Shown: positions 11,527 through 23,405 of the stretch, piece by piece
How positions within the stretch are numbered: position 1 is the first letter of the stretch
How the letters are laid out: the number at the start of each line of letters is the position of its first letter
Assembly (NCBI RefSeq): GCF_019703515.2
Contig: NC_059348.1
Span: 27,642,656 to 27,706,655 of the forward strand
Origin: Myxocyprinus asiaticus
Taxonomy: Eukaryota > Chordata > Actinopteri > Cypriniformes > Catostomidae
DNA: 64,000 bases
Direction of reading: 5' to 3'
The notes under the pieces: generated by a model
Databases searched by the model: none
Told to the model about the DNA's origin: nothing
Seen by the model: only the letters and a program-made list of their open reading frames with translations
Made by a program: the position numbers and the translations under genes

Positions 11527-12690
11527 ATATACACTGGCGGCCAAAAGTTTGGAATAATGTACAGATTTTGCTCTTATGGAAAAAAATTGGTACTTTTATT
11601 CACCAAAGTGGCATTCAACTGATCACAATGTATAGTCAGGACATTAATATTGTGAAAAATTACTATTACAATTTGAAAAAAATTCTTAAACTATTTCAAA
11701 GAGTTCTCATCAAAAAATCCTCCACAATGACAGCTTTGCAGATCCTTGGCATTCTAGCTGTCAGTTTGTCCAGATACTCATATGATATTTCACCCCACGC
11801 TTCCTGTAGCACTTGCCATAGATGTGGCTGTCTTGTCGGGCAATTCTCATGCACCTTACAGTCTAGCTGATCCCACAAAAGCTCAATGGGGTTAAGATCC
11901 ATAACCCTCTTTTCCAATTATCTGTTGTCCAATGTCTGTGTTTCTTTGCCCACTCTAACCTTTTCTTTTTGTTTTTCTGTTTCAAAAGTGGCTTTTTCTT
12001 TGCAATTCTTCTCATAAGGCCTGCACCCCTGAGTCTTCTCTTTACTGTTGTACATGAAACTGGTGTTGAGGGGGTAGAATTCAATGAAGCTGTCAGCTGA
12101 GGACATGTGAGTTGTCTATTTCTCAAACTAGAGACTCTGATGTACTTACCCTCTTGTTTAGTTGTACATCTGGCCTTCCACATCTCTTTCTGTCCTTGTT
12201 GGAGCCAGTTGTCCTTTGTCTTTGAAGACTGTAGTGTACACCATTGTATGAAATCGTCCTTTTATGGCAATTTCAAGCATTGGATAGCCTTCATTCCTCA
12301 AAACAATGATTGATTGATGAGTTTCTAGAGAAAGCTTTTTCTTTTTTGACATTTTTGACCTAATATTGACCTTAAAACATGCCAGTCTATTGCATACTGT
12401 GGCAACTCAAAAACAAACACAAAGCTTCATTTAAGGAACAAAATAGCTAGTACTAAATTAGCAATTTAGTATGATTACTCAAGTATAAAGTGTTGGAGTG
12501 ATGGCTGCTGAAAATGGGGCCTGCCTAGATTTGATCAAAAATTACTTTTTCAAATAGTGATGGAGCTGTATTTTTACATCAGTAATGTCCTGGCTATACT
12601 TTGTGATCAGTTGAATGCCACTTTGATGAATTAAAGTACCAATTTCCTTCCAAAACAGCAAAATAGTATATAAATATTTTTTACTATTAA
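11527..12690 (-). mobile_element. Tc1-like element with internal deletion
   Basis: The left end 'cactggcggccaaaagtttg' and a subterminal stretch around 'ggtacttttattcaccaaag' are found again inverted near 12600-12660. The right outer tip has diverged, so the right limit is approximate. The transposase on the minus strand is incomplete. Confidence 0.75.
11696..12352 (-). pseudogene. Tc1-like transposase, catalytic core deleted
   Basis: The minus-strand N-terminus at 12158-12352 is a paired-like DNA-binding start ('MSKKKKLSLETHQSIIVLRN'). The next segment (11920-12183) holds the second helix-turn-helix region with 'KKPLLKQKNKKKRLEWAKKH'. The sequence then jumps directly to 'DLNPIELLWDQLD', the block around the last catalytic residue. 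The stretch bearing the first two catalytic aspartates is missing and frames are shifted. Confidence 0.8.
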
Positions 12691-13029
12691 TTCTCCTCCC
12701 TGCCCAGTAGGGGGCGATATGCACAAAGAATTGAATCACCAAAAACACAGGAAGAATGTGAAAGTGGAGATTTATTAGTAAAAAAGGATTTAAATATTGA
12801 TCTGTTTCTCAACCACACTTATCATATTACTATTGAGGACATAGATTGAACCACTGTCATTTGAATCCCTTTAATGCTGCCTTTATGTGCTTTCTGAGCT
12901 TCAAAGTTTTGGTACCCATTCACTTGCATTCTAGTATAAACTGACAGAGCTGAGATATTCTTCTAAAAATCTTTGTGTTCAGCAGAAGAAAAAAATTTTT
13001 TTTCAATTTTGGAAAAATTTTGGAAAAAT

Positions 13030-13265
13030 TATTCCTATAAGGAGATGTTAGTCAGAATACTAACCTTAATCATAATTTACTTTCACTTCATGTTTTTTTC
13101 CCCCTCCATATTTTGGAGGGGAATGGTGACTGAGACCGTCAGTCTCTAATATTCTGTCTAACATCTTTTGGGTTCCACAGAATACAGAAAGTTTCATGGG
13201 GTTGGAAGAACATGAGGGTGGGGAAATAATGACTGAATATTAATTAAAGGCTGAACTATCACTTT
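13030..13265. mobile_element. Palindromic MITE fragment ('agggatagttcacc' family)
   Basis: It has 'aaggagatgttagtc', 'ggggaatggtgactgagacc', 'gaagaacatgagggtgggg' and the end 'ggctgaactatcactttaa', the typical inverted arms of the family. It lies inside the hAT element. Confidence 0.6.
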
Positions 13266-14863
13266 AAGGATGCTTCTCAGATTTGGATGAATCTGTCAAT
13301 TAGAAGAGAAGTTTGGAAACCTTTTTCTAGTAATTATTATGCTGAAAAACTTGAACAATGTCACAAGTTATATATCATATTTAATTATACACTGAAGTAA
13401 GATCCTTCTTTATTCATGTTTTCTGTCTTTATTTCACAGATTTTTATGTCCCGCATGAATTTATTTTAGTGACGGTCCAGCATTGTCAGTGTTGAAATAA
13501 TTTAGAAATTAGTTCTGTACACTAAGGGTAAATTACACCTTTTCTCTGTGTTTGGAAGTGTGTTGTCAAAAGCTGTTCATGCGCCAACCTTGCATGTGCA
13601 GAAATGCTCACAATCGCAATAGGCAGGGCAAAACATTTGCACTTAATGCGGATGTTTACAAGAATTTATACTGTAGGTACTGATATGTTGCAACGCTGAT
13701 ATAACAATGCAAACTTATAAACTGAGGTCTTAGAGCCCACAGTTAAAGATTCACGCTGAAAATGAATGAGCATCACCATGACATAGACAAGCCCACATTA
13801 TCACAATCTCTAAAACTTACCTCACTGTGTTTTCTTAAGTTGGAGCTGCAATTTTAATCTTGAAATATATCCTTGTCTTGGTGTAAAATGAAGGCATTGT
13901 GTGGAGTGAAGAAATGTTTGTTTTGCTCGCTTGCTGCTGTAGTGTTGAATGAGACTCGATTGGCAGCATGCAGCTGTGAAGTTCCGCTTTCGTAAGAGTC
14001 CCATTCAAAAATCGTAATAAATTACGCATTTATTAACACTTATTCAATTAAAACCAGTAATGTAATGACAGGAATGCTACCCATTGTAACGAAGTAAAAG
14101 TACTTTTTTTTTTCATCAGAAATTTACTTGAGTATGAGTGAAAAGTACCCACCGAAAAGTTACTCAAGTAAATGTAACTGAGTAAATGTAGTGTGTTACT
14201 ACCCACCTCTGATTGTGCTGTACATTGTTTGTTGTTGGTAGATTTTCATTTTAAGGAAAATATAGTCCATTCAGACTTTTCAATTTTCGAAATGTTCTCT
14301 CAGGTGATACCCCTGAACCCCCAAATAATATATTTCCTTAATAGTAACAATATTCAAACACAAATACTGGACTGTTGTCATTCAGCTTCAAAATGAACAG
14401 TTGATTGATCTTTTAGTATTTATAACAAAGTGATCTTGATTGATGAACTCATTGTAATATTTTAAGCTTTTGGTAGAAGATCCCAACCCCACTACTTTGG
14501 CTTTGTCTCTGGAGCCCCAATGTCCAAATCCTTGCCCAGTTTTAAAGAGACTGTTTTGACTTTGATGGTTTTTTTTTTTGGTTTTTTTTTTTGTTATTTT
14601 TACAAAATACTATTACTGCCAACTTGGAAATTTACAATTAGGCCTACTATTTCAAAAAAAAAAAAAAATTGCATTCCTTATGTCATTTCATAGCTATACT
14701 GACTACTAACACCATGTAAGTTCTTGTCCGGACCATTGCTGGGAAGGAAATCTAAAGACCGGACCTCTTGGAACTTTAATTGAATACCCATAATCTAAAC
14801 TATGCTCATATTCAGAAAAAAAAAACTAATGAAAATTGAAGTAACCACAAAATTCACATTAAA

Positions 14864-15648
14864 GAAATATTTCAGGTTCGATACAAGTTAAAGGGTTAGT
14901 TCACCCAAAAATGTTAATTCTCTTATCATTTACTCACCCTCATGCCATCCCAGATGTGTATGACTTTCTTTCATCTGCTGGTGATCATGTGAGAATTTTC
15001 ATTGTTTGGTGAACAATCCCTTTAAGCTCAATCAACAGCAATTGTGGCATAATATTGATTACCACAAAAATGAATTTAGATTTTTTTCCTCCTTTTCTAA
15101 AAAAGAAAGAAAGAAAGAAAAGCAAAAATGTAGGTTGTGTTAAGCACTTAAAATGGAAGTGATTGGGGCCTGTTTTTGGAGGGTTTAAAGGCAGAACTTT
15201 GAAGCTTATAATTTTATAAAAGCACTTGCATTAATTCTTCTGTTAAAACTCATGTATTATTTGAGCTGTAAAGTTGTTTAAATTGTAATTTTTACAGTCA
15301 TTTTAGGGTTTGTTGATATTACATTGTCATCGCAATGAAGTTGTAAAATTGTCTATAACTTTACACAGAAAAGGTTAGTAAGCGTTTTTATCTCACTAAA
15401 ATCATGTTTACATGCAGATTGTTGATGTCTTGTAGCTAAACTTCTGAAACAGTGAGTATTTTAACATTCAAAAACTGGCCCCTTATACATCCATTGTAAG
15501 TGCCTCCCTGTAACCTCGATTTTTGCTTTTTTTAAAGAAAAGGAGAGATGAGTCAAAATAAATTTTTGTGGTAATCAACATTATGCCACAAATGCTGTCG
15601 ATTGAGCTTAACTTGTTTGAAACTGGAATATTCCTATAAAACCAAGTA
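14864..15648. mobile_element. Long inverted-repeat (palindromic) element with nested MITE
   Basis: The left part 'taagctcaatcaacagcaat' through 'ttgattaccacaaaaat' (15022-15072) reappears inverted at about 15560-15612 as 'ggtaatcaacattatgccac' through 'gattgagctta'. Outer flanks 'aaatatttcaggttcgat' and 'gtttgaaactggaatattcc' also pair. A second, smaller MITE with 'gggttagttcacccaaaaat' is inserted at about 14890-15022. The hairpin ends only 170 bases before the exon with the first tubulin-binding repeat. Confidence 0.75.
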
Positions 15649-15817
15649 ACTTTGAGGCATTTTTCACAGTTTCGGTGGTGGCGTAGTTACCTTTGTACAG
15701 TAGGGCAGCATGGTTCTCATATCTTTGGCCACATTCTCTACATCCTATGTTTAAATCAGCACACATGGTCTAACTCTCTTAACATAAATTTTCCTGTTTT
15801 GGTTTATATTTTCACAG

Positions 15818-16080
15818 TTAAAACTACCGCAAGGACAGCTCGCACAACACCCTCTGCTAATGCCACCAGCACAGCAGACACCAATGGGACCCCGAACCCT
15901 CGTCCCTCACGCATCACCAAACCCCCCGTGCCCAAGCAGGCTCCCTTGGAGAGGAAGCCCCCTGTGCCTCGGGCCCCCCGGAACGTCCGGCCCACCAATG
16001 CACCCCTGCCTGATCTAAAAAACGTGCGCTCCAAGATCGGTTCCACAGACAACATGAAGTACCAGCCTGGTGGAGGCAAG
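15818..16080 (+). CDS. map4-like: MAP4-like protein, proline-rich region and tubulin-binding repeat 1
   Basis: This 263-base exon begins after 'ttttcacag' with phase 1 and ends at GGCAAG|GTGAGT in phase 0. It encodes a basic Pro-rich lead ('[19 protein letters not shown]') and then repeat 1, '[20 protein letters not shown]'. The DLKNVRSK(I/V)GST form is the one seen in MAP4, MAP2 and tau repeat 1, closest in feel to MAP4. These repeats bind along microtubule protofilaments and stabilise them. This is one of the surest identifications in the window. Confidence 0.95.
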
Positions 16081-16678
16081 GTGAGTTGCCTTTTGATGTT
16101 GTCATTGTTCAGGATAGAACCAGGAGCATTTGCATGTGTGCAAGGAATGTAATAATAATCTGTGAATTAGCAGCACATTTAAAATAAGCACTTAACCTCA
16201 TGATTTCCTTTACATATTTAGATTCAGTTTGATGCATTGTGTGGCAACACTTGTTCAAAAGCTTGCACTTTCTTCACTAACACATAATGTAATAGAATTC
16301 TCTAATTTTATTGTAGTTACCTCTCATACGTACATCACTGCTTGTCAGTGTACTGAAAATGTCATTTTCACTCTGGGGTTTCTCTTTCATTGATATTTAA
16401 GAATCAACGGTGCAATAAATCATAAAAGAACAGACTTACATAGAACAGAAGTATACCCCCAATTTCTCCCTACACACACATGACACAAGAACAGACAGGT
16501 GATTCTCCCAGTATCGTTGAACTTTAGTCAAAGTAGCATACTGACTCACAGCTGCCTTCATAACATTGCACCTATCCTTCCCTCCCATCATCCCCCTCCT
16601 GGGACCTGCTACCCTGGGCTGATCTTTCTGTACCCCCTCCCTGCGCTCCACTGACTAAAGGGGTGCTTGTCTCCTCAG

Positions 16679-16732
16679 GTCTCTGCAGCCAAGGGCAAGA
16701 CTGATGCTCTGCCAAAGACCAGCCAGGGCAAA
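16679..16732 (+). CDS. map4-like: MAP4-like protein, 54-base inter-repeat exon
   Basis: A short exon between 'ctcctcag' and AAA|GTGAGT, phase 0 on both sides, encoding 18 residues ('VSAAKGKTDALPKTSQGK'). MAP4 is known for an extra linker between the first and second repeats that tau and MAP2 lack. This exon sits exactly there and favours MAP4 over tau. It can be skipped in frame, so it may be alternatively spliced. Confidence 0.85.
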
Positions 16733-17183
16733 GTGAGTCCCTCCCAATGACATCTCCCTGAATCACTGCCTCAGTATCACTCTCTCTCCTGCTCTTACTC
16801 TTGCTCATCCATGATCATCGGATCCTGTAGTATCTTTACTTGTTTAACCCATATTTTATGTGTATACTGAATCACCACAACACTCTCACAGAGTATATTT
16901 GTTCTGCAGTAAATTAAATTAGGGTAAAAACTGGTGTTCTGAATGATGTACATGATGTACATAAACATGTCCACATACACATGCTACAGAAATGTCATTA
17001 GATTGATGCAGCCGTCTCCCTGAATGCCCTTTTTGTATTTAACACTAGACCATTCTGTCTCTTAGTAGTTCACCTCTGGACACAAAATTCTGCTACTCTT
17101 TGTGGGATATTCGTAGAGTCTGATTTACCTTTGTTATCAGTTTAATGTCATTCTCTTTTTGTAGTTAAGCCTGCACTCTGCGC

Positions 17184-17700
17184 TAGAGGTCTGCATGGAC
17201 CTTAAAACGAAGTCCAAACTCGACCCGTATCAAGATGTGTGACCTAACCCATACCATCAGAACGCTCACTCTCTTTATAATTTCTTTTCCAAGCAAGTAT
17301 TGTTGCAATAGGCTGCATTTCATGAAAGCAAAGGCGACAGTTGTAACAGTGTACTAACAGTAAACATCGAAAGTTTAAAGATGCCATAGCGGTCACTCAG
17401 CACAAAAGAGCAGAAGGGAAAATGTGGGCTTACTATTTATCAAGCGCTGTTTGTGAAGAACAAACTGCAGTCATGTGTAACAGTGTAACAGTCACATGAA
17501 GTTCTGAAACACTTTCTGTGTTCGCACTTGCCTGATTGAGAGCGCGTGCACGATTCGCTAAAAAAGTAAGGTAGGCCTTTTTATTTTACCTGACTCGATT
17601 CCGAAGTCATACTTGAAAAACTGACCCGAACCCTACCAGAAACCCAAAACCCAGCAGTTTGTTAGGTTTCGTTGGGCCCGAGTTGGGTTGCAGACCTCTA
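17184..17700. mobile_element. hAT-type MITE with 8-bp target duplication
   Basis: The ends 'tagaggtctgca' and 'tgcagacctcta' are inverted repeats. The flanks 'ctctgcgc' (17176-17183) and 'ctctgcac' (17701-17708) form an 8-base duplication with one mismatch. Subterminal 'aactcgacccg' and 'ccgagttggg' motifs recur. At 517 bases it has no coding capacity. Confidence 0.85.
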
Positions 17701-17708
17701 CTCTGCAC

Positions 17709-20095
17709 TAACCACCTCCAAAACAAACACTAGCCAACACTGCATGTTGGACAGACTCAGCAGTAGTACTGACACTCGGTAGCAGGCTTAATTTCTTACC
17801 CTTCAATAGAGCTTTTCAGCCATGACGTCATATTGTAGGCCAACCCAGAAGGCTAGTTCACCATGGGTTCCCTCAGGAATTTATTGATATAGAGATTTAT
17901 GATTAAAATAAAGACTGTGATTCAAATTACTTTAAATGATTTGTTTTGTTCTAGGACATAAATTACACAAATTAATGCCTCAGATATGTATTTTAAAGCC
18001 GCTGTGTTAAAAAAAAAAAAAAAAGAATGTCGCTAACAAGTTGCTAAATAAGGACTACAACTTTTGTGCATTTCATCAAGCACATGCCCTCACATGCTTG
18101 TGGTATTGTAGTCCTTATTTAGCAATATGTTCAAGAGAAAAAAAACTTCAAAATTCATGTTTGAGGTATGACTGTGTAACATATGCACTGGAACTAAATG
18201 AAAATTATTGAAACTGGAAAGTCTCTTTCAGTAATTTTAATCACAGACCTTATTTTACCCATATATCCCAAACTGCCATTTCAAAAATCCAACGGAAATT
18301 GCAGAGGGAACCCACGGCTCAAAAAATGCTAATTTACTACAAGCTGAATAGCTCTGTTTCATTGGATTACCATATTTGTTCAGAAGCACTCTTGCTTTGA
18401 AGACAACAATTCTGCTTTTCCACTGCACATTTAATGTGCTCTTATCTCACCTTTCTTGCAGCTTTTCACACAGGAGACTGTGGCTAACCTTGGGAAATAC
18501 AATAGCATGCAATGGAGAATGGAACTGCGTATTTCTTTTTTTAAATATTCTTACACAATATTTGGACCAACTTAACTTTATTAACTGCATAAATTGACTT
18601 GAATTCCAGTTTAAATGTCCAAATTTATTAAATTATATTTAATTATATAAGTGGAAACTCACAGTCATGCAGAAAACTTTCTTAACATCAATATTGGCAG
18701 GTAATTATGAAAAAATACTTGCCCTTAAAATTCAAAATTCCTTTGAGCACCCTTAAATGATTTCAAAATGTGCTTTAGGTCCCAAGACCACCTATAGCCT
18801 CCCTTTCATTGTGTATTGAGAAAGTGTGCCTCTGTATATCCATTACTATTTCATTACTGTTCCATAAATATAATCCAACAGCGCTTTGCATGTTAATTAC
18901 AAAGTACACTGTAGTGCTGCTGGTGTTTCTTTGCTGCTCAATGTAAAACAGTTTGTAAACATGGAGCAAGAATCATCATGGTCATGATTTTTTTTTTTTT
19001 TTTTCAGTAAATGCTACAGGTTTCACCATAGCCTTTGAGCTATGCAGTTAACTCTAAATGTGTGTTTGCTTTTCATAGTGTGCTCCTTTACAGCAGGCCA
19101 AATGAAACAGAGCTAGACTATACCCCCTCTAGTATTCTAGCAGTACAGTACATGAGATCATCGTGATAAAATGGGCTTTAGGCTGTAGAATACACACTCT
19201 GACTCAGAGAGAGTGTTCCTGGCCTGCTTTTACTCTGTCCCAACAAATATATGAGTCACACAATGAACTTCTACACAAAACAGCACGTCAGACACTGTAC
19301 ATCTATTTGGATCTACCAGAAGGCTCCCACCTGGAATTAAGCTATAATTAAGAGGTTAAGCAATGCACTGTTGTATAAAAGCAATGTGCTGAATATCAGC
19401 TGTGATTATCTATGGCCTGGTGCCTACAACCGAATTTCAGCTCTGCTGATATTGAGTGCAACATTACAAATCTAGCTTGTATCATATTGCTTTTACACAA
19501 CAGTTATATAAGCAAGAAATTAACTATGAGTAACTTACGTTTTACACACAATTTCACCAGGTATGCTATTTATTTTTGCTCCATGAAAGAGAATAGTGCC
19601 AAAACAGGATCAACCATTGCAGCAGCCTGTCTGGAACGCTGCTAACACAGACAAGCAAAGTGAAACGAACAGTGAACAGTTCTTGTCCTGTTGTGCTAAA
19701 CATCAGCACTCTTGGAAGCTCCTTGTCCAATAAAATTAGAAGAGCAGAATTAACTGTTCTAGCCTAAACTTAACAGGATAGCCTAATCTTGAAAGACGGG
19801 AATTGTAACTTACATCTCCAAACACAAGAGAGGGCAAAATAACTGTTTCTGGCAAGAATTTAAATACTGTAAATGAGTAGTTAGATCATTAAAACTCTTA
19901 CACCTACCTGACATGAACATGATGATTTTGTATTTGCAGTGACATTGTGCTACTCTTTAATTTGAATTTACAGTAGAACAATATTGTTGAACGCATTCTG
20001 TGCCCATAGCCTTCATAGCTTCTGTGTCAGTCGGCTTTGCATGTGTGTAATAACCTACGACCCTGTATCCTCTTGTGCTGTTGTGATGTGTTCAG
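17709..20095. other. Intron of MAP4-like gene
   Basis: About 2.4 kb with no gene. Near 18005-18140 a short palindrome pairs 'ttgctaaataaggactacaa' with 'gtagtccttatttagcaa', around a 60-base centre; this is probably a small fold-back repeat. The rest is unassigned. Confidence 0.5.
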
Positions 20096-20188
20096 GTTCA
20101 GATATCCCACAAAAAGCTGGACTTCAGCCACGTCACCTCCCGATGTGGCTCCAAGGACAATATCAAGCATGTTCCGGGTGGAGGGAAT
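20096..20188 (+). CDS. map4-like: MAP4-like protein, tubulin-binding repeat 2
   Basis: This 93-base exon encodes exactly one 31-residue repeat, beginning '[20 protein letters not shown]' and ending with HVPGGGN. 93 bases is also the size of tau exon 10. The '[20 protein letters not shown]' form is closer to MAP4 repeat 2 than to tau. Phase is 0 on both sides and the donor is AAT|GTAAGT. In-frame skipping would give a three-repeat protein, a known isoform type in this family. Confidence 0.95.
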
Positions 20189-20214
20189 GTAAGTGTGCAG
20201 TGTCATATGGCCTT

Positions 20215-20490
20215 AAAGGGACAATTCACCCCAAAATTAAAAATCCATCATGTTGTTCCAAATTCATATTTCTTTCTTTTTTCTGTGGAACACAAAAGTA
20301 GATGGTAGACAGACGATATGCCTCATTCAACATTTACTTGCATTGTATGGAAACAAGATGCAAAGAAAGTGAATGGTGACTGAGACTAAAATAGATGCAT
20401 AACACCTCTTTTTGTGTTCCATGGAAGAGAGGTCATGCAGGTTTGGAATGATATAAAGATGTGTAAATGATGACAGTATTCCCTTTAATA
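20215..20490. mobile_element. Palindromic MITE ('agggatagttcacc' family)
   Basis: The left end 'aaagggacaattcaccccaa' and right end 'gatgacagtattcccttt' are inverted, with the family's 'gtgaatggtgactgagac' core. It lies between repeats 2 and 3 of the MAP4-like gene. Confidence 0.7.
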
Positions 20491-20723
20491 CATCTCTCTG
20501 CTACACACTCTTGTTTAAAAAAATGTTTAACCCATTGCAACCCATTACAAGCACAAGCCTGTTCCTCTATAACATCTTTCTCTATCAACTGATGACACCC
20601 TCATATAACCAGATCAGTATATAATGACAGAACATTGAGCTAGTTTGACATGTCTATCAACTGCTCTTGGAGTCAGAAACAAATAGCACTTCAAACTAAC
20701 ATCTCTTCGTTCTTGGTCTCCAG

Positions 20724-20805
20724 GTTCAGATTCTAAATAAAAAGGTTGATTTAAGCAAAGTGACCTCAAAATGTGGATCCAAGGACAACATAAATCACAA
20801 GACAG
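20724..20805 (+). CDS. map4-like: MAP4-like protein, tubulin-binding repeat 3
   Basis: An 82-base exon, the same size as tau exon 11, in phase 0 and out phase 1. It encodes '[20 protein letters not shown]' and then DNINHKTG, finished by GA from the next exon. The usual KPGGG end of the repeat is here KTGGA, so the signature turn is changed while the rest is well conserved. Confidence 0.95.
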
Positions 20806-20906
20806 GTAGGAGACCACTGGATCAATGTTAATGTTGTCTATTACTGTAAATGCAAGCAACCTCATAGTGAGAACATAGAATGTGAATGATGACTGTTCTC
20901 CCTCAG

Positions 20907-21013
20907 GTGGTGCTGATGTGAAGATTGAATCTCATAAGGTGGACATCAAGGCAAAGGCCAAAGTGGGATCACTGGACAATGTAGGCCATGAACCAGGAGG
21001 TGGCAATATCAAG
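20907..21013 (+). CDS. map4-like: MAP4-like protein, tubulin-binding repeat 4
   Basis: The exon starts after 'ctccctcag' (phase 1 in) and encodes '[20 protein letters not shown]' followed by [13 protein letters not shown], the classical fourth repeat. The donor AAG|GTTGTA is weak but leaves phase 0. This phase fits the next exon at 23406 and also, with that exon skipped, the exon at 23874. A weak donor next to a skippable exon suits regulated splicing. Confidence 0.9.
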
Positions 21014-22780
21014 GTTGTAGATGGCTGGCAATGAGCAATATTGCATTGTAGAAATTTGCACCCCTCCCTCATAACTCATTCAGGTCTTTCAAAATTAGAA
21101 ACAGAAACCTAGAGGCTTTCCTCCCTTTAAAGAATCCATTTTAAATACTGTACACCAGTGCTGTACTCACATGATGTTGTCTAGTAAGCACTACAAACAC
21201 ATACAAGGATCTGTAGACTTAAGAGTTGTATTTCAAAACCCGCCATGAATTACTACAAGGTAAGTTTGACAGTGGCAAATGCAATGTACATTTTAACAAA
21301 AGCAGTAATATACAGGGATTAAAAGGGGTTCAAGGTACGAAAACCGAAAACTAACAAACATTTTGCAGAACGTAACTGAAAATGGGAACAAAGTGATTTT
21401 TAATTGTTCAAGAGTGAAAATGTTATTTTTAAATGCTGGTAACAGGTTATAACCTGTTAATTTTGTTCCGATAATTTTTTCATGAAACCAAAGGCCAAAG
21501 GGTTTATCACAGTACATTTTTGGAACAACACCACTTCATGTTGCCTGAAAAAATTAAACGTGCTTTGATCCTGAAGGAAACTGCTGCATCACATTGCTTT
21601 GCCTAATTACCTGTTGTGGATGTCAAATTCTGTGAATGAAGACCTTTTTTAACAACTATGTATAATTACTACATATACAAGCATGGCTAATCCATTCCAG
21701 ATGCAAGGAAAACATTATTAGTGGTAAAAAGTACAAGTCTTCACTGAATTATTGTTAGATATGCATTAATACAGATTTGATGCTTTGGGTTTTGACTGAG
21801 AAGCAGATCTGTACTTAAAATTATACTTAACTGTTAATTAGCTTGTTATGATTCCTATGCTGATAAATTAACAACAAAAGAAAAAAAAATAATTGCTTAT
21901 TTTCACTTATTTTGGTGAAGCAAGTGGCATATTTTGGGCTTGTTTTTCCAGACCAGGTTGTTTTTTGTTTTTTTCTCTTGTGAGATCTGGCAACACTGCA
22001 ATTGGTATTTCATCCACCCCTTCCACAGAGTACCATCATTTTTAAAAGAACGTTATTAACTGTTCTTTTATTTTGTTCTGACTGGTTACCATTTGGAAAG
22101 GAGGCTGCAAAACTTCTGAAGAGGAACAAAAAATACAGTGTTTGCTCAGAACGAACCAAAATGAAAAACATTTTGTTTTTAGTCCCTGGTACTGTAAGAT
22201 ATAGGCCAAGTGTCCACTGAGAAGCGAGTACATGGATCGATGTATAGATAGATGAATATTTCTCACCCACATGGCAAAGAAAATTGCAGGAAAACTGTAA
22301 GGAGTCTCAACCCCCTTAGCGTATGGAAAATTGCTTAGGTTCATTGCATCTCACATGAATGAGCATCCCTCTCACCAGAGTACAAAACTCCTTTAGTCTG
22401 TGTGCTTGTTACTGTGCATGTATACTTTTCTGTACTTGTTCATGGACAATTTAAAATGAGTTTTGCGTGATCCTTAAATTTCTTCTGGTGGATGAATTTT
22501 GTAAAAATCACTACCTCAACTTACTAGCTATGCCAAATGCATGCAAATATGACAGACACATTGAAATTAAATAGTTCTATAACTAGTCTCAGACTCATTT
22601 TGACACTGTAGTATACATTTGAGAAGTCCTAGTTTTTAATAGTTGTATACATTTAAATATTAATGCTTCTGTAATTTATAAGGCACATCTATATGCACAA
22701 TCTGTTCCATGTGTTGTGTACTTTTTCCACACATGTATAGAAAGTATTCATGTTAATTGTGTTAACCCCTCTCACCATTG
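21014..22780. other. Intron of MAP4-like gene, no feature seen
   Basis: AT-rich sequence with a few frames of 70-100 residues on both strands, none resembling a known family. Confidence 0.4.
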
Positions 22781-22784
22781 TTAA

Positions 22785-23325
22785 AGGGATGGTTCTTCCA
22801 AAAATTTAAATTATGTTTGTGTACTCATCCTTATGTTGTTCAAAACATGCATGACTTTCTTGCTGCCATGGAAGTTACAATGAGTCACCTCACCTGCCTT
22901 TCACTTTCATTGCATCTTTTTAAAATTTAGTGGAAGTGAAAGGTAACATTCACCCTGTCTACACTGGGCGCGTCTGTTGATGTGACGCACCGCAATGGCT
23001 TGAGGCTGTCTACAATGGACGCGTCGACACAAACATTCTAAACCGTTTAATGTGTGTAGTAGCTCCAGTATGTGCAGCGCAAAATGGAATGGGACACCCG
23101 TTTATTGTCGGCGAGACGGACGTGCCACAACGGACATATCCAGTATAGACAGCATCATTGATTATAATGGGGTTCTATTACTTTTGATGCGACGCACCAC
23201 ACACGTCCGGTGTAGACAGGGTGTAAGGCTGTCATTCTGCCAAATATTTTCTTTTGAATTCCACAGAAGAAAGAAAGAAGAAAATCACATGGGTTTGGAA
23301 CAAGATAAGGGTGAACTATACTTTT
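22785..23325. mobile_element. Palindromic MITE carrying a second nested MITE
   Basis: Outer arms 'aaagggatggttcttccaaa' and the inverted 'ggaacaagataagggtgaac' belong to the common family. Inside, 22952-23226 is bounded by 'caccctgtctacactgggcg' and the inverted 'cggtgtagacagggtgt', an independent inverted-repeat element rich in CpG. Confidence 0.7.
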
Positions 23326-23405
23326 AGGAGTTCACACTGTTTTTTTGCTTTTCACGTCCCCACATGTATACATATCTTACACGCACTTGTGAAATCTGTT
23401 TCCAG

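Larger units (their letters stand above)
11305..13020. mobile_element. Long palindromic MITE split by a Tc1-like element
   Basis: The left arm (11305-11525) runs from 'aaagggatagttcac' to 'gtgagaaacagataaatat'. The inverted right arm lies at about 12775-13015 and shares features such as 'gcacataaaggcagcat' and 'gttgagaaacagatcaatat' when reversed. Between the arms sits the Tc1-like element at about 11527-12690. Another fragment of the same palindrome family follows to about 13262. Confidence 0.75.
10956..14211. mobile_element. hAT-type element with perfect 8-bp target duplication, carrying nested insertions
   Basis: The ends are perfect inverted repeats, 'cagaggtgggtag' and 'ctacccacctctg'. 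An 8-base target duplication 'attgtgct' lies on both sides, at 10948-10955 and 14212-14219. An 8-base duplication and CAGAGGTGGG ends identify a hAT element of a very common fish family. No hAT transposase is present, so it is non-autonomous. The 3.26 kb length is largely due to a palindromic MITE and a Tc1-like element inside it. Confidence 0.9.

Noticed and set aside
15804..16079. Minus-strand Gly/Arg-rich frame
   Set aside because: Antisense of the proline-rich repeat-1 exon of the MAP4-like gene.
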